The notes under the pieces were generated by a model, which did not search any database, was not told the DNA's origin, and saw only the letters and a program-made list of their open reading frames with translations. 64,000 nt of DNA from Antedon mediterranea. Lineage: Eukaryota > Echinodermata > Crinoidea > Comatulida > Antedonidae. The position numbers and the translations under genes were made by a program. The stretch is from NCBI RefSeq assembly GCF_964355755.1, contig NC_092677.1:22044101-22108100 (forward strand). Direction: 5' to 3'. This document shows, in pieces, positions 50,779 through 64,000 of the stretch. Position 1 is the first letter of the stretch. Each line of letters opens with the position of its first letter.

Positions 50779-53412
50779 CCCTATCCCTATTTTACGTACA
50801 TACATCGACCCCAATTTTACGTACAGACATCGACCCCGATTTTACGTACAGACATCGACCCGATTTTACGTACAGTAATCGACCCAGTTTTTACGTACAG
50901 ACATCAACCTTGATTTTACGTACCGACATCGATCCCTATTTTACGTACATACATCGACCCCGATTTTTCGTACATACATCGACCCGTATTTATTAACAGA
51001 CATCGACCTAGTTTTTACGTACAGACATCGACCCCGATTTTACATACAGACATCGACCCCGATTTTACGTACAGACATCGACCTAGTTTTGACGTACAGA
51101 AATCGACCGCTTTCTGACGTACAGACATCGACACCGATTTTACATAAAGACATCGACCCCGATTTCACGTACAGACATCGACCACGTTTTTACGTACTGA
51201 CATCGACCCCGATTTAACATAGAGACATCGATCCCGATTTTAAGTACATACATCGACTCCGTTTAACGTACATACATCGACCCCGACTTTACGTCCACAC
51301 ATCGACCCAGTTTTTACGTACAGACAGCGACACCGTTTGACGTACCGACATCAACCTCGATTTTACGTACAGACATCGACCCCGATTTAACGTACATACA
51401 GCGACACCGTTTGACGTACCGAAAACAACCTCGATTTTACATACAGACATCGACCCTGATTTTACGTACATACATCGACCCCGATTTTACGTACAGACAT
51501 TGACCTCGATTTTACGTACATGCATCGACCCTGATTTTACGTAAAGTCATCGACCCCGATTTTATGTACAGACATCGACCCCGATTTTACGTACATACAT
51601 TGACCTCGAATTTACGTACATGCATCGACCCTGATTTTACGTACAGACATCGACCTCGATTTTACGTACAGTCATCGACCCCAAGTTTATGTACAGACAT
51701 CGACCTAGTTTTTACGTACAGACATCGACTCTGTTTTTACGTACAGATATCGACCTAATTTTTACGTACCGACATCGACCTCGATTTTTCGTACAGACAT
51801 TGACCCCGTTTTTACATAGAGACATCGACCCCGATTTTACGTACAGAAATCGACCCTGTTTTTACGTACAGACATCGACCTAGTTTTTACGTACCGACAT
51901 CGACCTCGATTTTACGTACAGACATCGACCCCGATTTTACGTACAGACATCGACCTAGTTTTGACGTACAGAAATCGACCGCTTTCTGACGTACAGACAT
52001 CGACACCGATTTTACATAAAGACATCGACCCCGATTTTACGTACAGACATCGACCACGTTTTTACGTACTGACATCGACCCCAATTTGCCATAGAGACAT
52101 CGATCCCGATTTTAAGTACATACATCGACTCCGTTTAACGTACATACATCGACTCCGACTTTACTTCCACACATCGAACCAGTTTTGACGTACAGACAGC
52201 GACACCGTTTGACGTACCGACATCAACCTCGATTTTACGTACAGACATCGACCCCGATTTTACGTACATACAGCGACACCGTTTGACATACCGACAACAA
52301 CCTCGATTTTACATACAGACATCGACCCCGATTTTACGTACATACATTGACCCCGATTTTACGTACAGACATTGACATCGATTTTACGTACATGCATCGA
52401 CCTCGAATTTACGTACATGCATCGACCCTGATTTTACGTACAGACATCGACCTCGATTTTACGTACAGTCATCGACCCCAAGTTTATGTACAGACATCGA
52501 CCTAGTTTTTACGTACAGACATCGACTCTGTTTTTACGTACAGATATCGACCTAATTTTTACGTACCGACATCGACCTCGATTTTACGTACAGAAATCGA
52601 CCCTGATTTTACGTACAGACATCAACCTAGTTTTGACGTACAGACATCGACACAGATTTTACGCAAAGACATCGACCCCGATTTCACGTACAGACATCGA
52701 CCTAGTTTTTACGTACAGACATCGACACAGTTTTTACGTAGAGACAGCGACACCGTTTTACGTACCGATTACGACCCCGATTTTACGTACAGAAATCGAA
52801 ATAGTTTTTAGGTACAGACATCGACACCGATTTTACGTACAGACATCGACCCCGATTTTACGTACAGACATCAACCTCCATAGTTTTTACATACAAACAT
52901 CGACCCTGATTTTACATACAGGCATCGACCTAGTTTTGACGTACAGACATAGACCCCGTTTTTACTTACACATAATACATCGACCTCGTTTTTACGTATA
53001 GACATCGACCCCGATTGTAAGTGCAGACATCGAACCCGTTTTTACGTACAGGTATCGACAATGATTTTACGTACAGACATCGACCTAGTTTTGAACTACA
53101 GACATCGACCACGTTTTTACGTACAGACATCGACCCTGATTTTACGTACAGACATGTACCTCGATTTTACGTACATAAATCGACCACAAATCAACGTAGA
53201 GACATCGACCCCAATTTTACATACAGACATCGACAATGATTTTACGTACAGAAATCGACCTTGTTTTGACGTACATACATCGACCTAGTTTTCTCGTACA
53301 GACATCGACCCCGTTTTTACATACAGACATATATCTAGTTTTTTACGTACAGAGATCGACCTAGTTTTTACGCAAGACATCGACCCCGATTTAACGTACA
53401 GACATCGACCCC
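50779..53412 (+). repeat. 25-bp satellite block upstream of LINE copy 2
   Basis: Counterpart of 23878-26586, 75 bp shorter. At about 52391-52410 a CATGCATCGACC monomer leads directly to CTCGAATTTACG, skipping three monomers present in superunit 1. The skipped segment is bounded by two ACATGCATCGACC copies, so loss by slippage or unequal exchange between them is likely. Confidence 0.9.
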
Positions 53413-54669
53413 ATTTAGGGGCTCCACTTCCGAGAATATATTGGTAAAATCCGGGGTTCCTCAGGGATCAGTGATTGGGCCAATCCTCTTTAATCTCTTT
53501 GTATCCGATCTCCCCTCCTGCATTGAATCACAGATACAACAATATGCTGATGATACTCTCATATACAGAGCCATCAGAAACAAAAACAAAGATAAAGATA
53601 ACCATAATGATAATGATGAAATGAGCTTACAGTCGGATCTTCATGCTATTAACAACTGGTGTGTGACGAACAAAATGCTACTAAATACTGACAAATGTTT
53701 TGTAATGCACATAACTAGATCTAACAGTCGCCTTGAACAAGCATGTGATTATTTTATTGGAGATGATAGATTGCCCGTTACGAATTCCATTAAATATCTT
53801 GGAATTCACCTGAATCGCAAACTCACTTGGGCTGATCATGTCCAATATGTTAAATCCAAATCTAATCGCATGTTTGGTTTTGTGAGACGTATTGTCAAAT
53901 GTCGTGATAAAGCTATTATATTGCGACTATATATATCGTTAGTTAGACCATATATTGATTACGGTTTACCTGCCTGGATCCCCTTTCTTAAAAAAGACAT
54001 CGCTGCTCTTGAAGCTGTCCAAAGGAGGGTCACCCGCACATGCTTCCCAAGATCAGCCAGTCTCCCTTACCCTGAACGTTTGAAACGCCTTAATCTGATG
54101 TCCATTAACAATCGCATTAGGTATTTATGTATTAATTTTGTTACCAAATGTATGTACAAATTATATGATGTTAATGTTTTTAAATATTTATCTATTAATT
54201 GCAGACATGTTAATAACCTTAAGTTACGCAATAAATTTATAGCCCGGACTGATTTATTTCATAACTCTGTCTTTAATTTTTTTGTTAGACATTTTAGAGA
54301 TCTGCCTGCGGATCTCTGCGACCAACTTTTAATTAATATAAACTGTTTTAAGCATAGCCTTAAGAAATATTTTAGCAATCTGTTTTAATCTGAACATATG
54401 TATATTTTAAAGATATTTTCTTAATTCTATCTTTTTAAATTTACAATTTTTTATAAAAACACATTGCTGAATTTTATAGTTTTATCTAAATTTTAATAGA
54501 ATCCATGTATTATTCATTTTATGTAAGTATTTCGATGTGGAGAGCCTCTCGACGGTTATTTTTATTTGTAACTTTTAGGTTATCCGGCCTCATTGACTTA
54601 CTTTTGTATTGTTTTTTTGTACTGTTCTGTATATTGGCGAAATAAATGATATGATATATGATATATGAT
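53413..54669 (+). mobile_element. 5'-truncated CR1/Jockey-like non-LTR retrotransposon, copy 2
   Basis: Same length, same 5' truncation point, same GATATA tail and same ACCCC flanks (53408-53412 and 54670-54674) as copy 1. Identical junctions show it arose by duplication of the surrounding satellite, not by a second insertion. By eye I found two substitutions between the copies: AGCTTACAG for AGCTTGCAG, and AATAAATTTATAG for AATAATTTTATAG. Confidence 0.9.
53414..54388 (+). pseudogene. Reverse transcriptase C-terminal fragment (LINE ORF2), copy 2
   Basis: An intact 324-codon frame with the SGVPQGS, YADD and YLGI motifs at the same positions as copy 1. One substitution is silent and the other changes Asn to Lys in the C-terminal region (near residue 276). 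As in copy 1, RT motif A and everything upstream are absent and no start codon belongs to the fragment. It is a dead relic carried by the array. Confidence 0.9.
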
Positions 54670-57549
54670 ACCCCGTATTTACGTACAGACATCGACCTAG
54701 TTTTTACGTACATACATCGACTCCGTTTAACGTACCAACATCGACCCCGTTTTTACGTACAGACATCGACTCCGTTTTTATGTAAAGATATCGACACCGA
54801 TTTTACGCAAAGACAACGATCCCGATTTCACGTACAGACATCGACCCCAATTTTACGTACAGTCATCGACCCCGTTTTTACGTACAGACATCAACCTCGA
54901 TTTTACGTACAAACATTGACCCCGATTTTACGTACATACATCGACCCCGATTTTACATACATACATCGATACCTATTTTACATACAGACAACGACCCCGA
55001 TTTTACGTACAGACATTGACCTAGTTTTGACGTACAGATATCTACCCCGTTTTGACGTACAGACATCGACACCAATTTTACGCAAAGACAACGACCCCGA
55101 TTTCACGAATAGACATCGATTCCGTATTTACGTACAGACATCGATCCCGTATTTACTTACAGACATCGACCTTGTTTCTACGTACAAACATCGACCCCGA
55201 TTTAACGTACATATATCGATCTCGATTTTACGTACATACATCGACTCCGATTTTACATACTGTACATACATTGACCCGATTTTACGTACAGTCATCGACT
55301 CCTATTTTACATACAGACATCGACCTCTTTTTACGTAAAGACATCGACCCCCTTATTACATACAGATATCGACTCCGCTTTTACGTACAGACATCGACCT
55401 AGTTTTTACGTACCGACATCGACCCTGATTTTACATACAGACATCGACCTAGTTTTGACATACCAACATCAACCTCGATTTTACGTACAGACATTGACCC
55501 TGATTTTACGTACATACATCGACCTCAATTTTAGGTACAGACATCGACCCCGATTTTACGTACAGACGTCGACCTAGTTTTGACGTACAGACATCGACCC
55601 CGATTTCACGAACAGACATCGATCCCCTATTTAACTACAGACATCGATCTCGTATTTATGTACAGATATCGACCCCGTTTTTACGTATAGACATCGACCC
55701 TGATTTTACGTACATACATCGATCCCGATTTTACGTACATACGTCGATCCCTATTTTACGTACAGAAATCGACTCCGTTTAACGTACCGACATTGACGCG
55801 GATTTTATATACAGACATCGACCTAGTTTTTACGTACAGACATCCACCTAGTTTTTACGTACAGACATCGGCCTAGTTTTTACTTACAGACCTCGACATA
55901 GTTTTTACGTACCGACATCGACCTCGATTTTACGTACAGACATCGACCCCGATTTTACGTACAGACATCGACCTAGTTTTGACGTACAGAAATCGACCGC
56001 TTTCTGACGTACAGACATCGACACCGATTTTACATAAAGACATCGACCCCGATTTCACGTACAGACATCGACCACGTTTTTACGTACTGACATCGACCCC
56101 GATTTAACATAGAGACATCGATCCCGATTTTAAGTACATACATCGACTCCGTTTAACGTACATACATCGACCCCGACTTTACGTCCACACATCGACCCAG
56201 TTTTTACGTACATACATCGACCCCGTTTGACGTACCGACATCAACCTCGATTTTACGTACAGACATCGACCCCGATTTTACGTACAGACATCGACCCCGA
56301 TTTTACGTACATACATTGACCTCGAATTTACGTACATGCATCGACCCTGATTTTACGTACAGACATCGACCCCAAGTTTATGTACAGACATCGACCTAGT
56401 TTTTACGTACAGACATCGACTCTGTTTTTACGTACAGATATCGACCTAATTTTTACGTACCGACATCGACCTCGATTTTACGTACAGACATTGACCCCGT
56501 TTTTACATAGAGACATCGACCCCTATTTTACGTACAGAAATCAACCCTGTTTTTACGTACAGACATCGACCTAGTTTTTACGTACCGACATCGACCTCGA
56601 TTTTACGTACAGACATCGACCCCGACTTTACGTACAGACATCGACCTAGTTTTGACGTACAGAAATCGACCGCTTTCTGACGTACAGACATCAACACCGA
56701 TTTTACATAAAGACATCGACCCCGATTTTACGTACAGACATCGACCACGTTTTTACGTACTGACATCGACCCCAATTTGCCATAGAGACATCGATCCCGA
56801 TTTTAAGTACATACATCGACTCCGTTTAACGTACATACATCGACTCCGACTTTACTTCCACACATCGAACCAGTTTTGACGTACAGACAGCGACACCGTT
56901 TGACGTACCGACATCAACCTCGATTTTACGTACAGACATCGACCCCGATTTTACATACATACAGCGACACCGTTTGACGTACCGACAACAACCTCGATTT
57001 TACATACAGACATCGACCCCGATTTTACGTACATACATCGACCCCGATTTTACGTACAGACATTGACATCGATTTTACGTACATGCATCGACCCTGATTT
57101 TACATACAGTCATCGAACCCGATTTTATATACAGACATCGACCCCGATTTTACGTACATACATTGACCTCGAATTTACGTACATGCATCGACCCTGATTT
57201 TACGTACAGACATCGACCTCGATTTTACGTACAGTCATCGACCCCAAGTTTATGTACAGACATCGACCTAGTTTTTACGTACAGACATCGACACCGATTT
57301 TACCTACCGACATCGACCCCGATTTTACGTACAGACATCAACCTCCCTAGTTTTTACATACAAACATCGACCCTGATTTTACATACAGGCATCGACCTAG
57401 TTTTGACGTACAGACATCGACCCCGTTTTTACATACACATAATACATCGACGTGGATTTTACGTATAGACATCGACCCCGATTTTACGTGCAGACATCGA
57501 ACCCGTTTTTACATACAGGTATCGACAATGATTTTACGTACAGACATCG

Positions 57550-60500
57550 ACCACGTTTTTACGTAAAGACATCGACCCTGATTTTACGTACAGACATGTA
57601 CCTCGATTTTACGTACATAAATCGACCACAAATCAACGTAGAGACATCAACCCCAATTTTACGTACAGACATCGACAATGATTTTACGTACAGAAATCGA
57701 CCTTGTTTTGACGTACATACATCGACCTAGTTTTTACGTACAGACATCGACCCCGTTCTTACATACAGACATATATCTAGTTTTTTACGTACAGAGATCG
57801 ACCTAGTTTTTACGCAAGACATCGACCCCGATTTAACGTACAGACATCGACCCCGTATTTACGTACAGACATCGACCTAGTTTTTACGTACATAGATCGA
57901 CGTACAGACATTGACATCGATTTTACGTACAGACATCGACCTTTTTTACGTAAAGACATCGACCCCCTTATTACATACAGATATCGACTCCGCTTTTACG
58001 TACAGACATCGACCTAGTTTTTACGTACCGACATCGACCCTGATTTTACATACAGACATCGACCTAGTTTTGACATACCGACATCAACCTCGATTTTACA
58101 TACAGACATCGACCCCGATTTTACATACATACAGCGACACCGTTTGACGTACCGACAACAACCTCGATTTTACATACAGACATCGACCCCGATTTTACGT
58201 ACATACATCGACCCCGATTTTACGTACAGACATTGACATCGATTTTACGTACATGCATCGACCCTGATTTTACATACAGTCATCGAACCCGATTTTATAT
58301 ACAGACATCGACCCCGATTTTACGTACATACATTGACCTCGAATTTACGTACATGCATCGACCCTGATTTTACGTACAGACATCGACCTCAATTTTACGT
58401 ACAGTCATCGACCCCAAGTTTATGTACAGATATCGACCTAGTTTTTACGTACAGACATCGACTCTGTTTTTACGTACAGATATCGACCTAATTTTTACGT
58501 ACCGACATCGACCTCGATTTTACGTACAGACATCGACCCTGATTTTACGTACAGACATCAACCTAGTTTTGACGTACAGACATCGACACAGATTTTACGC
58601 AAAGATATCGACCCCAATTCACGTACAGACATCGACCTAGTTTTTACGTACAGACATCGACACAGTTTTTACGTAGAGACAGCGACACCGTTTTACGTAC
58701 CGATTACGACCCCGATTTTACGTACAGAAATCGAAATAGTTTTTAGGTACAGACATCGACACCGATTTTACGTACAGACATCGACCCCGATTTTACGTAC
58801 AGACATCAACCTCCCTAGTTTTTACATACAAACATCGACCCTGATTTTACATACAGGCATCGACCTAGTTTTGACGTACAGACATCGACCCCGTTTTTAC
58901 ATACACATAATACATCGACGTCGATTTTACGTATAGACATCGACCCCGATTTTACGTGCAGACATCGAACCCGTTTTTACATACAGGTATCGACAATGAT
59001 TTTACGTACAGACATCGACCTAGTTTTGAACTACAGACATCGACCACGTTTTTACGTAAAGACATCGACCCTGATTTTACGTACAGACATGTACCTCGAT
59101 TTTACGTACATAAATCGACCACAAATCAACGTAGAGACATCAACCCCAATTTTACGTACAGACATCGACAATGATTTTACGTACAGAAATCGACCTTGTT
59201 TTGACGTACATACATCGACCTAGTTTTTACGTACAGACATCGACCCCGTTCTTACATACAGACATATATCTAGTTTTTTACGTACAGAGATCGACCTAGT
59301 TTTTACGCAAGACATCGACCCCGATTTAACGTACAGACATCGACCCCGTATTTACGTACAGACATCGACCTAGTTTTTACGTACATAGATCGACGTACAG
59401 ACATTGACATCGATTTTACGTACAGACATCGACCTTTTTTACGTAAAGACATCGACCCCCTTATTACATACAGATATCGACTCCGCTTTTACGTACAGAC
59501 ATCGACCTAGTTTTTACGTACCGACATCGACCCTGATTTTACATACAGACATCGACCTAGTTTTGACATACCGACATCAACCTCGATTTTACATACAGAC
59601 ATCGACCCCGATTTTACATACATACAGCGACACCGTTTGACGTACCGACAACAACCTCGATTTTACATACAGAAATCGACCCCGATTTTACGTACATACA
59701 TCGACCCCGATTTTACGTACAGACATTGACATCGATTTTACGTACATGCATCGACCCTGATTTTACATACAGTCATCGAACCCGATTTTATATACAGACA
59801 TCGACCCCGATTTTACGTACATACATTGACCTCGAATTTACGTACATGCATCGACCCTGATTTTACGTACAGACATCGACCTCAATTTTACGTACAGTCA
59901 TCGACCCCAAGTTTATGTACAGATATCGACCTAGTTTTTACGTACAGACATCGACTCTGTTTTTACGTACAGATATCGACCTAATTTTTACGTACCGACA
60001 TCGACCTCGATTTTACGTACAGACATCGACCCTGATTTTACGTACAGACATCAACCTAGTTTTGACGTACAGACATCGACACAGATTTTACGCAAAGATA
60101 TCGACCCCAATTCACGTACAGACATCGACCTAGTTTTTACGTACAGACATCGACACAGTTTTTACGTAGAGACAGCGACACCGTTTTACGTACCGATTAC
60201 GACCCCGATTTTACGTACAGAAATCGAAATGGTTTTTAGGTACAGACATCGACACCGATTTTACGTACAGACATCGACCCCGATTTTACGTACAGACATC
60301 AACCTCCCTAGTTTTTACATACAAACATCGACCCTGATTTTACATACAGGCATCGACCTAGTTTTGACGTACAGACATCGACCCCGTTTTTACATACACA
60401 TAATACATCGACGTCGATTTTACGTATAGACATCGACCCCGATTTTACGTGCAGACATCGAACCCGTTTTTACATACAGGTATCGACAATGATTTTACGT

Positions 60501-60886
60501 ACAGACATCGACCTAGTTTTGAACTACAGACATCGACCACGTTTTTACGTAAAGACATCGACCCTGATTTTACGTACAGACATGTACCTCGATTTTACGT
60601 ACATAAATCGACCACAAATCAACGTAGAGACATCAACCCCAATTTTACGTACAGACATCGACAATGATTTTACGTACAGAAATTGACCTTGTTTTGACGT
60701 ACATACATCGACCTAGTTTTTACGTACAGACATCGACCCCGTTCTTACATACAGACATATATCTAGTTTTTTACGTACAGAGATCGACCTAGTTTTTACG
60801 CAAGACATCGACCCCGATTTAACGTACAGACATCGACCCCGTATTTACGTACAGACATCGACCTAGTTTTTACGTACATAGATCGA
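57550..60886 (+). repeat. 1,493-bp tandem duplication within 25-bp satellite
   Basis: Matching landmarks lie exactly 1,493 bp apart: the truncated monomer ATAGATCGACGTACAGACAT (57893 and 59386), CCAAGTTTATGTACAG (58413 and 59906) and TACACATAATACATCGACG. The truncated monomer marks the exchange point: normal copies read ATAGATCGACTCCG instead. The breakpoint therefore falls within a monomer and the repeats rejoin out of phase. Confidence 0.87.
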
Positions 60887-61490
60887 CTCCGTTTAACGTA
60901 CCAACATCGACCCCGTTTTTACGTACATACATCGACTCCGTTTTTATGTAAAGATATCGACACCGATTTTACGCAAAGACAACGATCCCGATTTCACGTA
61001 CAGACATCGACCCCAATTTTACGTACAGTCATCGACCCCGTTTTTACGTACATACATCAACCTCGATTTTACGTACAAACAATGACCCCGATTTTACGTA
61101 CATACATCGACCTCGATTTTACATACATACATCGACACCGATTTTACATACAGACAACGACCCCGATTTTACGTACAGACATTGACCTAGTTTTGACGTA
61201 CAGATATCTACCCCGTTTTGACGTACAGACATCGACACCAATTTTACGCAAAGACAACCACCCCGATTTCACGAATAGACATCGATCCCGTATTTACGTA
61301 CAGACATCGATCCCGTATTTACTTACAGACATCTACCTTGTTTCTACGTACAAACATCGACCCCGATTTAACGTACATATATCGATCTCGATTATACGTA
61401 CATACATCGACTCCGATTTTACATACTGTACATACATTGACCCGATTTTACGTACAGTCATCGACTCCTATTTTACGTACAGACATCGAC

Positions 61491-62170
61491 CTCTTTTTAC
61501 GTAAAGACATCGACCCCCTTATTACATACAGATATCGACTCCGCTTTTACGTACAGACATCGACCTAGTTTTTACGTACCGACATCGACCCTGATTTTAC
61601 ATACAGACATCGACCTAGTTTTGACATACCGACATCAACCTCGATTTTACATACAGACATCGACCCCGATTTTACGTACATACATCGACCCCGATTTTAC
61701 GTACAGACATTGACATCGATTTTACGTACAGACATCGACCTCTTTTTACGTAAAGACATCGACCCCCTTATTACATACAGATATCGACTCCGCTTTTACG
61801 TACAGACATCGACCTAGTTTTTACGTACCGACATCGACCCTGATTTTACATACAGACATCGACCTAGTTTTGACATACCGACATCAACCTCGATTTTACA
61901 TACAGACATCGACCCCGATTTTACGTACATACATCGACCCCGATTTTACGTACAGACATTGACATCGATTTTACGTACAGACATCGACCTCTTTTTACGT
62001 AAAGACATCGACCCCCTTATTACATACAGATATCGACTCCGCTTTTACGTACAGACATCGACCTAGTTTTTACGTACCGACATCGACCCTGATTTTACAT
62101 ACAGACATCGACCTAGTTTTGACATACCGACATCAACCTCGATTTTACATACAGACATCGACCCCGATTT
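61491..62170 (+). repeat. 249-bp tandem triplication within 25-bp satellite
   Basis: CTCTTTTTACG monomers at 61491, 61740 and 61989 are each 249 bp apart and followed by the same ten-monomer series. The third copy continues into ACATACATACAGCGACACC sequence rather than repeating again. This is the shortest HOR-level amplification in the window and looks recent, because I see no difference between the first two copies. Confidence 0.88.
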
Positions 62171-64000
62171 TACATACATACAGCGACACCGTTTGACGTA
62201 CCGACAACAACCTCGATTTTACATACAGACATCGACCCCGATTTTACGTACATACATCGACCCCGATTTTACGTACAGACATTGACATCGATTTTACGTA
62301 CATGCATCGACCCTGATTTTACATACAGTCATCGAACCCGATTTTATATACAGACATCGACCCCGATTTTACGTACATACATTGACCTCGAATTTACGTA
62401 CATGCATCGACCCTGATTTTACGTACAGACATCGACCTCAATTTTACGTACAGTCATCGACCCCAAGTTTATGTACAGATATCGACCTAGTTTTTATGTA
62501 CAGACATCGACTCTGTTTTTACGTACAGATATCGACCTAATTTTTACGTACCGACATCGACCTCGATTTTACGTACAGACATCGACCCTGATTTTACGTA
62601 CAGACATCAACCTAGTTTTGACGTACAGACATCGACACAGATTTTACGCAAAGATATCGACCCCAATTCACGTACAGACATCGACCTAGTTTTTACGTAC
62701 AGACATCGACACAGTTTTTACGTAGAGACAGCGACACCGTTTTACGTACCGATTACGACCCCGATTTTACGTACAGAAATCGAAATAGTTTTTAGGTACA
62801 GACATCGACACCGATTTTACGTACAGACATCGACCCCGATTTTACGTACAGACATCAACCTCCCTAGTTTTTACATACAAACATCGACCCTGATTTTACA
62901 TACAGGCATCGACCTAGTTTTGACGTACAGACATCGACCCCGTTTTTACATACACATAATACATCGACGTCGATTTTACGTATAGACATCGACCCCGATT
63001 TTACGTGCAGACATCGAACCCGTTTTTACATACAGGTATCGACAATGATTTTACGTACAGACATCGACCTAGTTTTGAACTACAGACATCGACCACGTTT
63101 TTACGTAAAGACATCGACCCTGATTTTACGTACAGACATGTACCTCAATTTTACGTACAGTCATCGAACCCGATTTTATATACAGACATCAACCCCAATT
63201 TTACGTACAGACATCGACAATGATTTTACGTACAGAAATCAACCTTGTTTTGACGTACATACATCGACCTAGTTTTCACGTACAGACATCGACCCCGTTC
63301 TTACATACAGACATATATCTATTTTTTTACGTACAGAGATCGACCTAGTTTTTACGCAAGACATCGACCCCGATTTAACGTACAGACATTGACCCCGTAT
63401 TTACGTACAGACATCGACCTAGTTTTTACGTACATAGATCGACTCCGTTTAACGTACCAACATCGACCCCGTTTTTACGTACATACATCGACTCCGTTTT
63501 TATGTAAAATATCGACACCGATTTTACGCAAAGACAACGATCCCGATTTCACGTACAGACATCGACCCCAATTTTACGTACAGTCATCGACCCCGTTTTT
63601 ACGTACATACATCAACCTCGATTTTACGTACAAACATTGACCCCGATTTTACGTACATACATCGACCCCGATTTTACATACATACATCGACACCGATTTT
63701 ACATACAGACAACGACCCCGATTTTACGTACAGACATTGACCTAGTTTTGAGGTACAGATATCTACCGCGTTTTGACGTACAGACATCGACACCAATTTT
63801 ACGCAAAGACAACCACCCCGATTTCACGAATAGACATCGATCCCGTATTTACGTACAGACATCGATCCCGTATTTACTTACAGACATCTACCTTGTTTCT
63901 ACGTACAAACATCGACCCCGATTTAACGTACATATATCGATCTCGATTATACGTACATACATCGACTCCGATTTTACATACTGTACATACATTGACCCGA

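Larger units (their letters stand above)
33882..61490 (+). repeat. Superunit 2 of a ~27-kb tandem mega-repeat
   Basis: This is the second copy of the giant repeat, 27,609 bp if it is closed at the next CTCTTTTTACG monomer at 61491. It has the same module order and orientation as superunit 1. It is longer at its right end because of a 1,493-bp duplication that superunit 1 lacks. It also keeps a 468-bp segment near 41337-41805 that superunit 1 has lost. The same variant recurs at 61740 and 61989, and the window's last bases match 33661-33840. The right boundary is therefore ambiguous and could lie just past 64000. Confidence 0.85.
54670..64000 (+). repeat. 25-bp satellite block downstream of LINE copy 2, to window end
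   Basis: About 373 monomers. The first 2.5 kb is colinear with 27844-30400 (offset 26826). From about 57290 it diverges structurally: a stretch of HOR variants is missing (the CCAAGTTTATGTACAG monomer leads within two units to CACCGATTTTACCTACC). A 1,493-bp duplication and a 249-bp triplication follow. The final bases repeat 33661-33840, suggesting another HOR or superunit starts next. Confidence 0.88.

Noticed and set aside
7207-61490. Superunit duplication as a pure assembly artefact
   Set aside because: It cannot be excluded without reads. However, the copies differ by several clean indels (12, 49, 54, 75, 125, 468 bp) and by substitutions spread across all modules. A simple assembler duplication would not produce these, though joined haplotypes could.
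1-64000. tRNA, rRNA or telomeric repeats
   Set aside because: I saw no cloverleaf, rRNA-like sequence or TTAGGG-type tandem array on either strand.

Overview
This window looks like non-coding, satellite-dominated DNA from a eukaryote, probably an animal. I see no host protein gene, rRNA or tRNA. The only recognisable coding sequence is the 3' part of a non-LTR retrotransposon (CR1/Jockey-like LINE), present twice. Bilaterian or cnidarian invertebrates are plausible hosts, but the sequence alone does not fix the species.

About 47 kb (roughly 74%) is one 25-bp satellite family. Its monomers begin GACATCGAC and end TTTTACGTACA, and all lie head to tail on the + strand except one inverted monomer per superunit. 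They form very long higher-order repeats (HORs): 3,666 bp (about 147 monomers), and local duplications of 1,228/1,179, 1,493, 1,880 and 249 bp. Two other satellites are embedded: an 88-bp family arranged as a ~340-bp tetramer HOR, and an AT-rich ~187-bp family arranged as a 1,317-bp heptamer HOR. Most 187-bp monomers carry a long imperfect hairpin. A ~530-bp non-repetitive spacer and a five-copy 24-bp minisatellite follow the 187-bp array.

The layout repeats as a giant superunit of about 27 kb. Superunit 1 runs from about 7207 to 33881: a 3.67-kb HOR, a 1.23-kb duplication, 25-bp DNA, an 88-bp block, 25-bp DNA, an 88-bp block, the 187-bp array, the spacer, the minisatellite, 25-bp DNA, the LINE fragment, then 25-bp DNA. 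Superunit 2 runs from about 33882 to 61490 in the same order. Bases 1-7206 hold two further copies of the 3.3-3.7-kb HOR. Bases 61491-64000 are 25-bp satellite; the last ~170 bases match the start of the window and 33661-33840, so another superunit may start just beyond the window.

The order of events can be partly read. The 25-bp HORs formed first. The LINE then inserted into one HOR copy, leaving a 5-bp target duplication; empty sites survive elsewhere in the window. The whole ~27-kb block was then duplicated, since the two LINE copies differ by only two substitutions that I could find. Later, indels of about 12, 49, 54, 75, 125 and 468 bp separated the superunits. I found no evidence for a defence, metabolic or regulatory gene system. 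The unusual biology here is the architecture and mutational history of a nested satellite.
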